This document shows positions 9,082 through 17,967 of a stretch of 64,000 nt of DNA, in pieces (within the stretch, counting starts at the first letter, position 1; the number at the start of each line of letters is the position of its first letter). The notes beneath the pieces were generated by a model that searched no databases, had not been told where the DNA came from, and saw only the letters and a list, made by a program, of their open reading frames with translations. The position numbers and the translations under genes are program-made. The stretch comes from Peristeroidobacter soli (lineage in GTDB: Bacteria > Pseudomonadota > Gammaproteobacteria > Steroidobacterales > Steroidobacteraceae), in the NCBI RefSeq assembly GCF_004138485.1, contig NZ_RYEV01000004.1:1176803-1240802 (forward strand), given 5' to 3'.

Positions 9082-11484
9082 TCAGAAGTGCGTGCGGAGA
9101 TTGAGCCCGACGGTACGTGGCCGCGGCCGCGTGGCCGCCGGCAACTGCCCCGTCATCGCCTGATTGCTATCGGTGATGTTGTCCACGAACAGGAACAATC
9201 CCCAGGCGTCCTTCTCGACCCCGATGCGACCGTTCACAAGAGTCACGTCTTCGCCGCGACCGATCGCGTTGGCACCGACGCTGTCGCGTGGCGAGTTGTA
9301 TTGCACGCCGAGATAGGTGAAGCCCCGCAAGCCCGCGAGCAAGCCATCGGAGCTCAATGCACGACCGTAGCTGACTGAGCCGTTGAGCGTGTATTTGGGC
9401 ACGCCGGAAATGCGCTGGCCCTTGCGGATGACGATGCCGGTCAGATCGGCGACATCTTCATCGTAGGTCGCATCGTTGTAGTTGCCGTTCAAGCGCAGGT
9501 TCAGACCGCTGAGCGGCTGGAAATCCAGACTCAGATCCAGACCCTGGGAGCTGGCGCTGCCGACGTTCAGGATGCCGACGAACGGCGGGCTCACCGACAC
9601 ACTCACGGGGGTCTGCAGATCTTGCCACTCGTTGCGATACACAGCGGCTTCGGCCACCAGTCGTCCGCCCGCCAACGAGGCTTTGACACCGACCTCATAC
9701 GACCAGAGCGTTTCGGCATCGATGCCCAGCGGCAGATCGGGATCGAACAGGCGCGGCGTGGCCAGTTGCGTCTGGCCGCTGCGGAACCCCTTGGCCACGT
9801 TCGCGTACCACAGCCAGCCCGGCGCCGGCTTGAATGCCAGGTTGAAGCGCGGGCTCACCGAATCGAAGTTGGCGATCGTTCGCCCCGTCACCGTCGTCCC
9901 CAGGGTCTCCACGGTCTCGCGCTCGTCTTCGAAATATCGCAAGCCGGCGGTGGCCTCGAGCATGCCGTCGAGGAACGCATACGTGCCTTCGCCAAACACG
10001 GCCCACGACTTCGAAGTCTGCGCCGTGAGGCTCGGACCGAAGAACGGGAAGCCCGACGGCAGCCCGATGAACGCATCGGTGGACAGGTCCTGATAAATGC
10101 CGCCTACGGTCCAGCGCATCGCGCCGTCGCCACGCGACGCGAGGCGAACCTCCTGCGTGAAATTGTCGGCCGGCGAGTTGAACGCCACCGGCGCGGGCAG
10201 CCCGAGATTGGCGAAGAAGTTCTGGTGATAATCGATGTACGAGGTGGCGCTCAGGATATCGACGCCGGGTGCCTGATAATCGATCACCGCGCTGAACAGG
10301 TCATATTCGACTTCGATGCGGGGATCGTTGGTCGAGGTGGTCTTGCGGTTCCTGAGCGAATTCGAGCTTTGCCCGATCTCCTGCCGGCTGAACCAGCCCG
10401 ACAGGGTGATGTCGAGCGCATCGGTGGGCGCGAAGCGCAGCTTGCCGCGATAGCTCTGCATGTTGCGATCGTTGATGTCCTTCTGACGCGGCGAATCGAC
10501 CCAGCCGCCCCAGTCCTCATAGCTCGCGACGCCACGGAACGCGAGCTTGCCCTCCACCAACGGCACATTGACCGCGCCGTGCAGCTGATAGTTGTCGCCA
10601 CCGTCTGCCGTGGTCGAGCCGACCACGTTGGTGCGCACTTCGAAATCGTTCAGATCGGCATTGCGCGTCAGGATGCGGATGGTGCCGCCCATCGAGCCTG
10701 CGCCATACAACGTTCCCTGCGGTCCGCGCAGCGCTTCCACTCGTTCCAGATCGAACGCCCGCACGTTCGGCAGATCGGCCAGATTGACCAGACCGAAAGG
10801 CAGCTCATCCAGGTAGTAACCCACCGTCGCGTCGCCATTGACCGAGCCGATGCCCCGGATGGCGATCGACTGATTGCCGTCGCCGGCGTCGACGACGGTC
10901 ACGCCGGGAGCTTCCTGCAGGAAATCGGCCAGTTCGTTTGCACCGGTCTGCTCGATCCGTTCGCCAGTGAACGCGGTCACCGCCAACGGCACATCGAGCA
11001 ACTTCTGTGTGCGACGCTGCGCAGTGACGACAACCTCGTCCAGATAATTTACGACGGGCTCCGTACCCGCCGACTCAACCGGCGCCGAGTACGATTGCAT
11101 CGGTGCAGCGGCCAATTGGGTCGTTGCCGACATCTGTGTGATGCGCGCGGCGGTCTCGGTGCTGGTCGTGCGAGCTTCGCGTTTGCGTACGATGGAGAAC
11201 GTGTCGCCGTTTCTGACGAACGTGTATCCGGTGCCCGTCAACAGTCTGTTGAGCGCCTCTTCCGGCGAATACGTTCCTTCGAGCGGCGCCGCGAGCAGCA
11301 CCGACTCGGCAGTCTCGGGCGAAAAGATCTGAATCCTGGATTGCCGCGCGAATTCCAACAGTGCACCCGCCAGCGGCTGCTTGGCGATGACGTAGCGCTG
11401 CCTCGGCGGCTCCTGCGCGAACGCCGCTCCCATCAGCAGCGTGCATAACATTCCGGTTCCGACAATCCGCACTCGCATGGACAT
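9082..11484 (-). CDS. STN-domain TonB-dependent receptor (cassette A)
   Basis: 800 aa outer-membrane receptor. Signal peptide (cleavage near AFAQE), STN signalling domain about residues 28-100 (FARQSRIQIF, EEALNRLLTGTGYTF), a linker, a TonB-box-like DEVVVTAQRR at about 150, plug domain (about 155-270), and a beta-barrel ending in a terminal Phe. The DEVVVTAQRR type is common in large receptor families of scavenging proteobacteria. The STN domain implies signalling to the FecR encoded at 14744-15718. Unusually for the array, an amidohydrolase gene separates FecR from the receptor. A predicted ECF promoter lies in the 66-base gap upstream (11520-11551), whose upstream block touches the stop codon of the preceding gene, so the receptor can be transcribed independently. 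Confidence 0.93.
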   Translation of the reverse strand: MSMRVRIVGTGMLCTLLMGAAFAQEPPRQRYVIAKQPLAGALLEFARQSRIQIFSPETAESVLLAAPLEGTYSPEEALNRLLTGTGYTFVRNGDTFSIVRKREARTTSTETAARITQMSATTQLAAAPMQSYSAPVESAGTEPVVNYLDEVVVTAQRRTQKLLDVPLAVTAFTGERIEQTGANELADFLQEAPGVTVVDAGDGNQSIAIRGIGSVNGDATVGYYLDELPFGLVNLADLPNVRAFDLERVEALRGPQGTLYGAGSMGGTIRILTRNADLNDFEVRTNVVGSTTADGGDNYQLHGAVNVPLVEGKLAFRGVASYEDWGGWVDSPRQKDINDRNMQSYRGKLRFAPTDALDITLSGWFSRQEIGQSSNSLRNRKTTSTNDPRIEVEYDLFSAVIDYQAPGVDILSATSYIDYHQNFFANLGLPAPVAFNSPADNFTQEVRLASRGDGAMRWTVGGIYQDLSTDAFIGLPSGFPFFGPSLTAQTSKSWAVFGEGTYAFLDGMLEATAGLRYFEDERETVETLGTTVTGRTIANFDSVSPRFNLAFKPAPGWLWYANVAKGFRSGQTQLATPRLFDPDLPLGIDAETLWSYEVGVKASLAGGRLVAEAAVYRNEWQDLQTPVSVSVSPPFVGILNVGSASSQGLDLSLDFQPLSGLNLRLNGNYNDATYDEDVADLTGIVIRKGQRISGVPKYTLNGSVSYGRALSSDGLLAGLRGFTYLGVQYNSPRDSVGANAIGRGEDVTLVNGRIGVEKDAWGLFLFVDNITDSNQAMTGQLPAATRPRPRTVGLNLRTHF

Positions 11485-11519
11485 GACGTTCTCCCCGTAG
11501 CTTTTTTTCTAGCGCATCG

Positions 11520-11551
11520 GAAGACGCCTGAGCGCGAAGCATCCCGACATT
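11520..11551 (-). promoter_or_regulatory. Predicted ECF promoter of cassette A receptor
   Basis: On the minus strand AATGTCG (11551-11545) is followed after exactly 18 bases by CGTCTTC (11526-11520). The same two blocks at the same spacing stand before the cassette A sigma gene. An A/T-rich AAATAA stretch lies directly upstream. The ATG of the receptor is 36 bases past the downstream block. Confidence 0.65.
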
Positions 11552-14500
11552 TATTTATCGCGCCCCATCATGCTCTGGTCCCACGCGATGTCCGGGCTCG
11601 CGGTTCGTTCCCACAGGAACGGCATGCGTGCCCGTTTGCGGTTGCCGGTCTCATTCATTTCGACCGCGTCGTAGAGACGTCCATTGGCCATCGTGAAGCG
11701 GACCCCGGCGGTGGCGCGAATATCCTGCAAGGGATTGGCTTCGAGCACCACCAGATCGGCAAGCTTGCCAGGTTCCAGGCTGCCCAGCTGCGCTTCGAGC
11801 CCCAACGTTCTGGCGCCATTCAACGTGGCGGCACGCAACGCCTGATGGGCGCTCATGCCGCCTTTTTGCAGCGACCACAACTCCCAATGCGTGCCGATGC
11901 CAAAGATCTGACCATGCGCGCCGACATTGACGGTAACACCGCGGTCAGCAAGCTTTCGATGCGCACGCGCGACCGCCAGGAACTCCGATTCGTAAACTTC
12001 ATCAGTGGCCCGCGGCGTCCACATCGCACGCAAGTAAGTGGGCTTGTAACCGCCGTGGAACATGTCGAGCGCATCCGGCACATAACGTTTGATGCGCGCA
12101 TCGTCCCAGATGCGTTCCTTGTCGTACCAATAGTCTTCACCCCACATCTTGCCGGCGGCGACCAGCAACGTCGGCGTTTGCGACGCGCCTGAATGCAAGG
12201 CCAGCTGGATCACGTCTTCATAGACCTCATCGACCGGCAGGCCATGTTCGATGGTGGTATGCCCATCCAGCATCATGGACAGCACGTTGTAGAAATTCAG
12301 CCCCGCCTCAGGTGCAACCATCATGCCCTGCTCGCGTGCCGCCGCGATCAGCCACTGTCGCTGGTTGCGGCGTGGCTGCATATAACTTTTGACGATGACC
12401 GCGCCCATCGATGCCCGTTGCGCCACGTGACGACGCGCGTCGTCGAGGCTTTCGATAGCTGCGTAAGGCGCACCTCCGCTGAGACCGAGAATCGGCGAAC
12501 CTGTGGAATACACTCGCGGCCCGACCGCCACGCCAGCCCTCACCTGCTCGGCACGTGCCAGCGTCGCTGCAGTTTCCGCCGAGGGATCCATGATCGTCGT
12601 CACGCCGAAAGCGAGCATGGCGTAGTACGGCGGATACTGCTGTGGCGCCAGCTCACCGAATGTATGGTGGATGTGAGCATGCATGTCGAACATGCCAGGA
12701 ATGATGGTCGTGCCGGCGGCATCGACCACGTACGCATCGGAGGGCACAGCGACAGCGCCGCGCACACCGACGGCCTCGATGCGATTGCCAGACACAACCA
12801 CCACGCCGTCCTCGATCACCTCGTCGCCTTTCATGGTCACGAGGCGTGCGCCGACGAAGGCCACTTTGCCCGTCGGTTTGTCCGCGGCCGTTTCCAGACC
12901 GAGCATTCGGCCGTGATCGCGAGGCTGCCACGAACCGGCGGTCGTCTCTCGAACGGGAAACACTTCGGTCACGAGAGCGCTGAAATACTCGGCGCCGGAG
13001 ACCCAATGCACGGCGCTGCTGTCCGGGCTCCAGTGCAATTCGCGCCCCAGCCCCGTGGCCAGTCGACGCGTGGGTACTTCACCTCGCCCCAGTGCAACGA
13101 ATGACGCTGCACCGCTGGCGCTGTAAGGTGCCAGGTACACCACGCCCAGCTCTTCGACGGCGATCCAGCGCCCGTCCGGGCTCAGCGCGAGGCGGTCGGC
13201 GGCCTCCGTCCTGACATGCATGCGCTCGTCCAGACCATCGAGACGCACACTGAACAGCGCCACACCGCTCTGCTCCGGACGGCTGAAGTAAATCCGCGTG
13301 CCATCCGGCGAAAAACTCGGGCGACTGCCCCGGGCCACGACGAATGTTTCTTTCCCCTCGTCGAGCCCTAGCCGGTAGATTCCGACGCGCGTCCCTTGCC
13401 CGCCGACATAGGTCTCGGCCGATGCAAGCTGAAACACCACCTGTCGCCCATCGGCGGAGAACGCGGGCGCACGCACCAACGCACGCGAATGGAACAGCTC
13501 GCGAGTGTGCCCCGACTTCAAATTCATCACGCGCAGCGAGCTGCCGGTGACGTCGTTCCAGGCGACGAACAGTAACGATTTGCCATCGGCCGAGAATGCC
13601 GGCTCCACTTCCAGATCCGTGCTCTGCGTGAGACGACGAGGAGCCGCCGTGCCCTCGCTGCGCCACAATCGCCCCAAGGCGCCGAACACCAGCGTGCCTG
13701 AGCTCGAGCGGGCCGGATGGCGGATCACGCGCACCGTGAATCGATCGTCCGTCACCGCAGGAGAAAACTGCAGACGACGCTCGATGCGATGAACCGCTTC
13801 GGCACGAAACGGAATCGGTTGCGCGGTGCCCGCGACTGTATCGACCCGCAGGATCTTGCCGTGCGACCACAGCGCGACGTGACGATTGTCGGGAAACCAG
13901 GCGAACGCCGGATACCAGCCGTGGCCGGTGGGATTGAGCTGGTTGTCCTGGCTGAGATCGCCATAGACCGGTCGCTGCGTGCCGGTGTCCAGATCCGCCA
14001 CGAACAACACCGATCGCTCGCGCACCCGACGCACGAATGCCAATTGCCGGCCGTCGCGGGCGATCTGCGGAGCGAGCGCGCCACCATACCCTCTCACGAC
14101 GTCTGTTTTCTCGCCGCCATCGAGCGTCAACCGTCGCACCACGATGCCGTTCTCACCGGGATTGCGAAACACCACCGTCGGCCCGGTGACATCCTGCGAG
14201 TAATAGAGGAAGCGACCATCGGGCGAGAACCGCGGCTCGGTCGCATCCTTGGTCTCTTTCACCAGCCGCACGCCGCTGCCGCCTCGCGGATCGAACATCC
14301 ACAATTCGCCCAGCATATAGGCGGTCTGTGTGGAAACATTCTTGCGCGCGACGATGCGCCGTCCGTCCGGATGCCAGGTGGGCTCGGTCATCAGATCGCG
14401 CGTCTCGCGGGTGAGCTGAGTCGCCTCGCTGCCGTCGCGTCGCATGGTCCAGACGTTGTCGCAGCCATCGGCGTCGCTGATGAAAACCAGCTTTTGACCG

Positions 14501-14751
14501 TCGGGCGAGAAGCGCGGTTGTTTCTCGATGGCCGGACCACCGCGCAGCAAGCGCGCGGTACCGCCCGTCGCTGGCATGACGTAGATGTCGCCCAGCAGAT
14601 CGAATGCCAGCTCCGAGCCGTCGGGACTCACGTCGACGCTCATCCAGGTACCTTCGTCGACCGAGATGGTCACGTCGTCATGCGGCTCGGCCTGCACACT
14701 CCCGAACACACTCAACGCCGCCAGCGCCAGCCATCGACAGCAATTACTCAT
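11551..14751 (-). CDS. PD40 beta-propeller amidohydrolase
   Basis: 1066 aa from the ATG at 14751, with a signal peptide ending near GSVQAEP. Residues about 25-620 are TolB/PD40 propeller repeats (many SPDG motifs), and residues about 640-1040 an imidazolonepropionase/prolidase-type amidohydrolase. The latter shows MFDMHAHIHH metal ligands, VIVKSYMQP with the lysine expected to bridge the metals, HTTIEHG, and a GAHGQ motif where many relatives have Asp. The C-terminal LGSLEPGKLADLVVLE is typical. Members hydrolyse C-N bonds, often of dipeptides or cyclic amides; the substrate here is unknown. The ATG overlaps the FecR stop (ATGAGTAA, 8 bases), which supports this start over a frame extension to 14778. 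It is transcribed with sigma and FecR, ahead of the receptor. Confidence 0.9.
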   Translation of the reverse strand: MSNCCRWLALAALSVFGSVQAEPHDDVTISVDEGTWMSVDVSPDGSELAFDLLGDIYVMPATGGTARLLRGGPAIEKQPRFSPDGQKLVFISDADGCDNVWTMRRDGSEATQLTRETRDLMTEPTWHPDGRRIVARKNVSTQTAYMLGELWMFDPRGGSGVRLVKETKDATEPRFSPDGRFLYYSQDVTGPTVVFRNPGENGIVVRRLTLDGGEKTDVVRGYGGALAPQIARDGRQLAFVRRVRERSVLFVADLDTGTQRPVYGDLSQDNQLNPTGHGWYPAFAWFPDNRHVALWSHGKILRVDTVAGTAQPIPFRAEAVHRIERRLQFSPAVTDDRFTVRVIRHPARSSSGTLVFGALGRLWRSEGTAAPRRLTQSTDLEVEPAFSADGKSLLFVAWNDVTGSSLRVMNLKSGHTRELFHSRALVRAPAFSADGRQVVFQLASAETYVGGQGTRVGIYRLGLDEGKETFVVARGSRPSFSPDGTRIYFSRPEQSGVALFSVRLDGLDERMHVRTEAADRLALSPDGRWIAVEELGVVYLAPYSASGAASFVALGRGEVPTRRLATGLGRELHWSPDSSAVHWVSGAEYFSALVTEVFPVRETTAGSWQPRDHGRMLGLETAADKPTGKVAFVGARLVTMKGDEVIEDGVVVVSGNRIEAVGVRGAVAVPSDAYVVDAAGTTIIPGMFDMHAHIHHTFGELAPQQYPPYYAMLAFGVTTIMDPSAETAATLARAEQVRAGVAVGPRVYSTGSPILGLSGGAPYAAIESLDDARRHVAQRASMGAVIVKSYMQPRRNQRQWLIAAAREQGMMVAPEAGLNFYNVLSMMLDGHTTIEHGLPVDEVYEDVIQLALHSGASQTPTLLVAAGKMWGEDYWYDKERIWDDARIKRYVPDALDMFHGGYKPTYLRAMWTPRATDEVYESEFLAVARAHRKLADRGVTVNVGAHGQIFGIGTHWELWSLQKGGMSAHQALRAATLNGARTLGLEAQLGSLEPGKLADLVVLEANPLQDIRATAGVRFTMANGRLYDAVEMNETGNRKRARMPFLWERTASPDIAWDQSMMGRDK

Positions 14752-15718
14752 CGCGCGCCACCAGCTCGATACGTCCACCCCGACCGACCTTGGCTTCCAC
14801 CGGCAGAATGAGCTCCAGGCTGCGGGCCAGCTTCGGCAGGTCGCCGGCTTCGAACACGGCCGTCAGTTTCAGGCCGTTCAATTGCTCGTCCACGATCACC
14901 AGTCGACCCTCGGAATAGCGATTGGCGTCGGCCACCACTCTTTCCAAGGTCTCGTTCCGGTACTCGAGCAATCCGACCCGCCACGCCCCGACGTGGCTCA
15001 TGGAGCCGACGGCCCGACGTTTGATCTCGCCGTGGTCCTCGTAAACGGCCTCCTGCCCCGGGATCAGTCGCAGGGGAATCTCCGGCTGTTGTTCGCGCAT
15101 CACTTCGACGCTGCCTTCGAGCACCGACACCGTGACGCCGCCGGGCCCTTCGTGCACGTTGAACGAAGTGCCGAGCACGCGAATCAAGCCGCTGCGTGCC
15201 TGCACGGTGAACGGACGCGCCGGGTTGCGAGTCACCGTAAAGAGAGCCTCGCCGTCCCGTAGCACCACGTCACGACTGGCGGCGACGAAACGCACTTCCA
15301 GGCGCGTTCGCGGACTAAGATCGACCTGCGTGCCATCTTCCAGCCGCACGCGGCGCACTTCTCCGGTATTGGTCGCATAGACGGTCGCGCCCCAGCGCCC
15401 GGACTGTTGCAAGCCGATCCACGCAACGCCCAGCACCGCCACGAGCAACACCGCCGCCAGACTCCAGGCGATCGGCATGCGAGTCACGGGTGCGGCCGTT
15501 ACCACCGCCGCCGTCGAATACTGCTCCGCCAGCGAATCCAGCGAGGTCCACAGATCCTGCTGATAACGCAACGCCTGCCGGTTGAGCTCGGAGCGTTGCA
15601 GCCATGCGTCGAGTCGCCGCTGGTCCCGGCTCGACAGCGGGCCGGCGGCCCGGCGTACCACCCAGCGACGCGCCTGCCGGTAGGCCCACGCCGCTCTCAG
15701 GTTCCTCACCACACTCAT
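14744..15718 (-). CDS. FecR-family anti-sigma factor / sensor (cassette A)
   Basis: 324 aa. Cytoplasmic N-terminal FecR segment (about 1-80, with AWLQRSELNRQALRYQ), one membrane helix at about 83-103 (AWSLAAVLLVAVLGVAW), then a periplasmic FecR domain (EVRRVRLEDGTQVDL, GEALFTVTRNPARPFTVQ, GTSFNVHE) and a C-terminal STN-like domain (LERVVADANRYSEGRLVIVD). This matches the family that holds an ECF sigma factor and receives the receptor signal in the periplasm. Its ATG overlaps the sigma gene stop by four bases, giving stoichiometric coupled translation. The partner receptor is the next-but-one gene. Confidence 0.93.
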   Translation of the reverse strand: MSVVRNLRAAWAYRQARRWVVRRAAGPLSSRDQRRLDAWLQRSELNRQALRYQQDLWTSLDSLAEQYSTAAVVTAAPVTRMPIAWSLAAVLLVAVLGVAWIGLQQSGRWGATVYATNTGEVRRVRLEDGTQVDLSPRTRLEVRFVAASRDVVLRDGEALFTVTRNPARPFTVQARSGLIRVLGTSFNVHEGPGGVTVSVLEGSVEVMREQQPEIPLRLIPGQEAVYEDHGEIKRRAVGSMSHVGAWRVGLLEYRNETLERVVADANRYSEGRLVIVDEQLNGLKLTAVFEAGDLPKLARSLELILPVEAKVGRGGRIELVARDE

Positions 15719-16269
15719 AAAGACTCCATGAAGCCGCGTCCTTCGGCCGAATTGCGAAACGAGCGCTGCAAATGCCGCTCGATCCGCGCCATGCCGCGCA
15801 TGATGTGTTTTTCGATGGCGCGGTCGGTCAGCCCAGTCTCTTGGGAGATCTCGGCGTAACTCATATGCTGGAACTTGTGCATGATCACGATGCGCCGGCA
15901 CTTCGGCGGCAGCGCCCGCACGGCGTCGTCGAGAATGCGCACGGTCTCGCGCGCCAGGGCAATCCGCTCGGGGTCCATCTGATCCACGCTGGTGGCGCGG
16001 ATATCGGCCGTATTGGCGGCCGTATAGAAGTGACGCACGCGGTCGCTGCGCCACTTGTCGTTGATCAGATTGAGGGCGATCGAGTGCAGGAAGGCGCGCG
16101 GATGCTCGATACCCGCCACGTCCTCCCGGCGCGACAGCCGGACGAACACTTCCTGCGCCAGGTCGTCGGCCTCTTCCCGGTCGCGCACCAGCCGGGCAAT
16201 GTACTTGCGCAGCGCCTGCGAGTACTTGCTGTACAGGCTGGCCAGGACAGCGGCCTTGTCATCGCCCAT
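15715..16269 (-). CDS. ECF RNA polymerase sigma factor (cassette A)
   Basis: 184 aa. Region 2 (LVRDREEADDLAQEVFVRLSR) and region 4 (LPPKCRRIVIMHKFQHMSYAEISQETGLTDRAIEKHI) are complete, and there is no region 1 or 3, as expected for an ECF/FecI-type sigma. A start at 34 codons upstream is open, but the ATG at 16269 has an excellent GAGGGGGGG ribosome site, and the predicted promoter at 16378-16409 would put the transcript start near 16371, too close for the longer form. The recognition helix (LTDRAIEKHI) differs from those of the other five sigma factors in the window, in line with its own promoter motif. Confidence 0.93.
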   Translation of the reverse strand: MGDDKAAVLASLYSKYSQALRKYIARLVRDREEADDLAQEVFVRLSRREDVAGIEHPRAFLHSIALNLINDKWRSDRVRHFYTAANTADIRATSVDQMDPERIALARETVRILDDAVRALPPKCRRIVIMHKFQHMSYAEISQETGLTDRAIEKHIMRGMARIERHLQRSFRNSAEGRGFMESL

Positions 16270-16377
16270 TCGCCCCCCCTCGAGATCAGCGGGGACGGGA
16301 TCTCGCTCCGCCGTGACAGCGGCAGGATACCGGTTGAACGCAAGCGAAGTGGGCAGTCGAAGCTTCTTCACGCCCCT

Positions 16378-16409
16378 GTAGACGGCCCAGCCCGCGCCGC
16401 TACGACATT
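16378..16409 (-). promoter_or_regulatory. Predicted ECF (autoregulatory) promoter of cassette A sigma gene
   Basis: AATGTCG (16409-16403, minus strand) and CGTCTAC (16384-16378) are separated by exactly 18 bases, repeating the arrangement at 11520-11551. An AAAATTAA tract lies upstream. The rest of the 16270-16497 gap shows no gene. Confidence 0.65.
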
Positions 16410-16497
16410 AATTTTGACGGGGGGCGGCAGCAGCTTGCCAGTCTGCCAGGCCAGCATGGTCCGACTCGCGAAGAGCGGCGGCGGGCGCTACTCGCCG

Positions 16498-17922
16498 TCA
16501 GTGCGGTGAGCGCTGGGAATACGGCGAAGTCTGGCCTGCGAGCCACGGGTCGGCGGTATCGCGACGGAACTCGAACAGTTGCTTGCGAAGCTCCGTAAGT
16601 ACGGCCGCCGCGCGAGGCTCGCCGGCGAGATTGACCAGCTCGTCGGCATCGTTCTTCAAATCGTAGAGCTCCTCGGCCGGCCGCTTGAGATAGGCGGCCT
16701 GAGTGCGGCGACCCAGCCGAATGTCCGGGCGCGCACTGATTGCCTTCCAGCTGGGCGAACCTTCGACGTCGCCGGCGATGGGATAGTCGAGCGGATGCGC
16801 GAGATTGACGATGTAATTGTGCGTTCTCGTGCGCACGCTCCGCATCGGGTAGTACTGGTTGATCTCGTGAAAGTCGTGCGATGCGAAGATGCGATCCCAG
16901 CCACTCGCCCCGCTCTTGCCCAGCAGCGGTAACAACGACCGTCCAGGCAACGCACGTTCCGGCGCCGGCGCGCGCGACCAATCGAGAATGGTGGGCACGA
17001 TGTCGATGAAGCTGACCATCGCATCGTTGACGGCCTGACCGGCCGCCCCGGGCGCGTGCACGATCAACGGCAGATGCAATCCTGGATCGTAGAGATTGGT
17101 CTTGGCACCCGGAAACGGACGGCCGTTATCGCTCAGATAAATGATCAGCGTGTCATCGGCGTGGCCAGCGTCTCGCAGGCCATCCAACAGCAGCCCCACG
17201 CCGGTATCCAACCGGCTCACCGATTGATAGTACTCGGCGAGGTCTCGGCGGACTTCAGGCACGTCCGGCAGATGCGAAGGCAGCGGCACGCGCGCGGGAT
17301 CGTAATGCACCGGCTCGACCCGCGGCCACGCGCGATCGTTTCCATAGTTCACCGGAGCACGATGCGGATCGCTGTACGCCACCGTAACGAAGAAAGGCCG
17401 GTCCACGCCACGAATGAAGCGCAACGCCTCGTCGGCCATGAACGCGACATCGCGAATGCCGGAACGCTCCGGCGCCAGCTCCGCGTCATAGACGAACGCA
17501 CTGTCCGGTCGAACGTGCTTCTTGCCGACCAGTGCGGTCGCGTAGCCCGCGCGTTTCATCATCAATGGCAATGTATCGACGCCGTCGAGCAACGACTGGT
17601 TGTGCACGTCGTGCGCCAATCCATACATTCCATTGCTGTGCGAATACAAGCCGGTGTAGATCACCGACCGGCTCGGACTGCACGAGCTGACCGCTGCGAA
17701 TGCCTGCGTGAAGCGCGTGCCACGACGCGCCAACGCATCGATGCGCGGAGTCGCGATGCCCGTGCCGTAACAACCCGCGTCGAGCCCCTGATCGTCAGCG
17801 ATCAGCAACAAGACGTTGCGTTTTTCAGCGGACGCGGCCCGAACACGCCGCGTCGACAGCAATGTCGAGCCCAGAACTGCGCCCGCAGCCGAGGCAAGCA
17901 AAGTACGTCGTTTCATCCGCAC
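16498..17922 (-). CDS. Tat-exported sulfatase, heparan N-sulfatase-like (cassette B)
   Basis: 474 aa. It begins with a twin-arginine-type signal (MKRRTLLASAAGAVLG). The sulfatase signature C-x-P-S-R is present as CSPSR at residues 81-85, where Cys81 would be converted to formylglycine, and the N-terminal metal site ADDQG (42-46) is present. Segments VSSCSPSRSVIYTGLYSHSNGMYGL and the overall length resemble N-sulfoglucosamine sulfohydrolases (sulfatase subfamily S1_8), suggesting a sulfated or sulfamated glycan substrate. An HSL-like or peptide substrate is not excluded. It follows the cassette B receptor by 45 bases in the same direction. No sulfatase-maturating enzyme is encoded in the window, so maturation must come from elsewhere. 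ATG at 17922 or 17916 are both possible. Confidence 0.9.
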   Translation of the reverse strand: MRMKRRTLLASAAGAVLGSTLLSTRRVRAASAEKRNVLLLIADDQGLDAGCYGTGIATPRIDALARRGTRFTQAFAAVSSCSPSRSVIYTGLYSHSNGMYGLAHDVHNQSLLDGVDTLPLMMKRAGYATALVGKKHVRPDSAFVYDAELAPERSGIRDVAFMADEALRFIRGVDRPFFVTVAYSDPHRAPVNYGNDRAWPRVEPVHYDPARVPLPSHLPDVPEVRRDLAEYYQSVSRLDTGVGLLLDGLRDAGHADDTLIIYLSDNGRPFPGAKTNLYDPGLHLPLIVHAPGAAGQAVNDAMVSFIDIVPTILDWSRAPAPERALPGRSLLPLLGKSGASGWDRIFASHDFHEINQYYPMRSVRTRTHNYIVNLAHPLDYPIAGDVEGSPSWKAISARPDIRLGRRTQAAYLKRPAEELYDLKNDADELVNLAGEPRAAAVLTELRKQLFEFRRDTADPWLAGQTSPYSQRSPH

Positions 17923-17967
17923 GTCCCCCGATAGGGCAATGGCACTCAGTTAAGGGACTTTGCCGCC

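Noticed and set aside
15719-16054. Extension of the cassette A FecR frame to 16054
   Set aside because: Overlaps the sigma gene almost completely and has no FecR features before the ATG at 15718.
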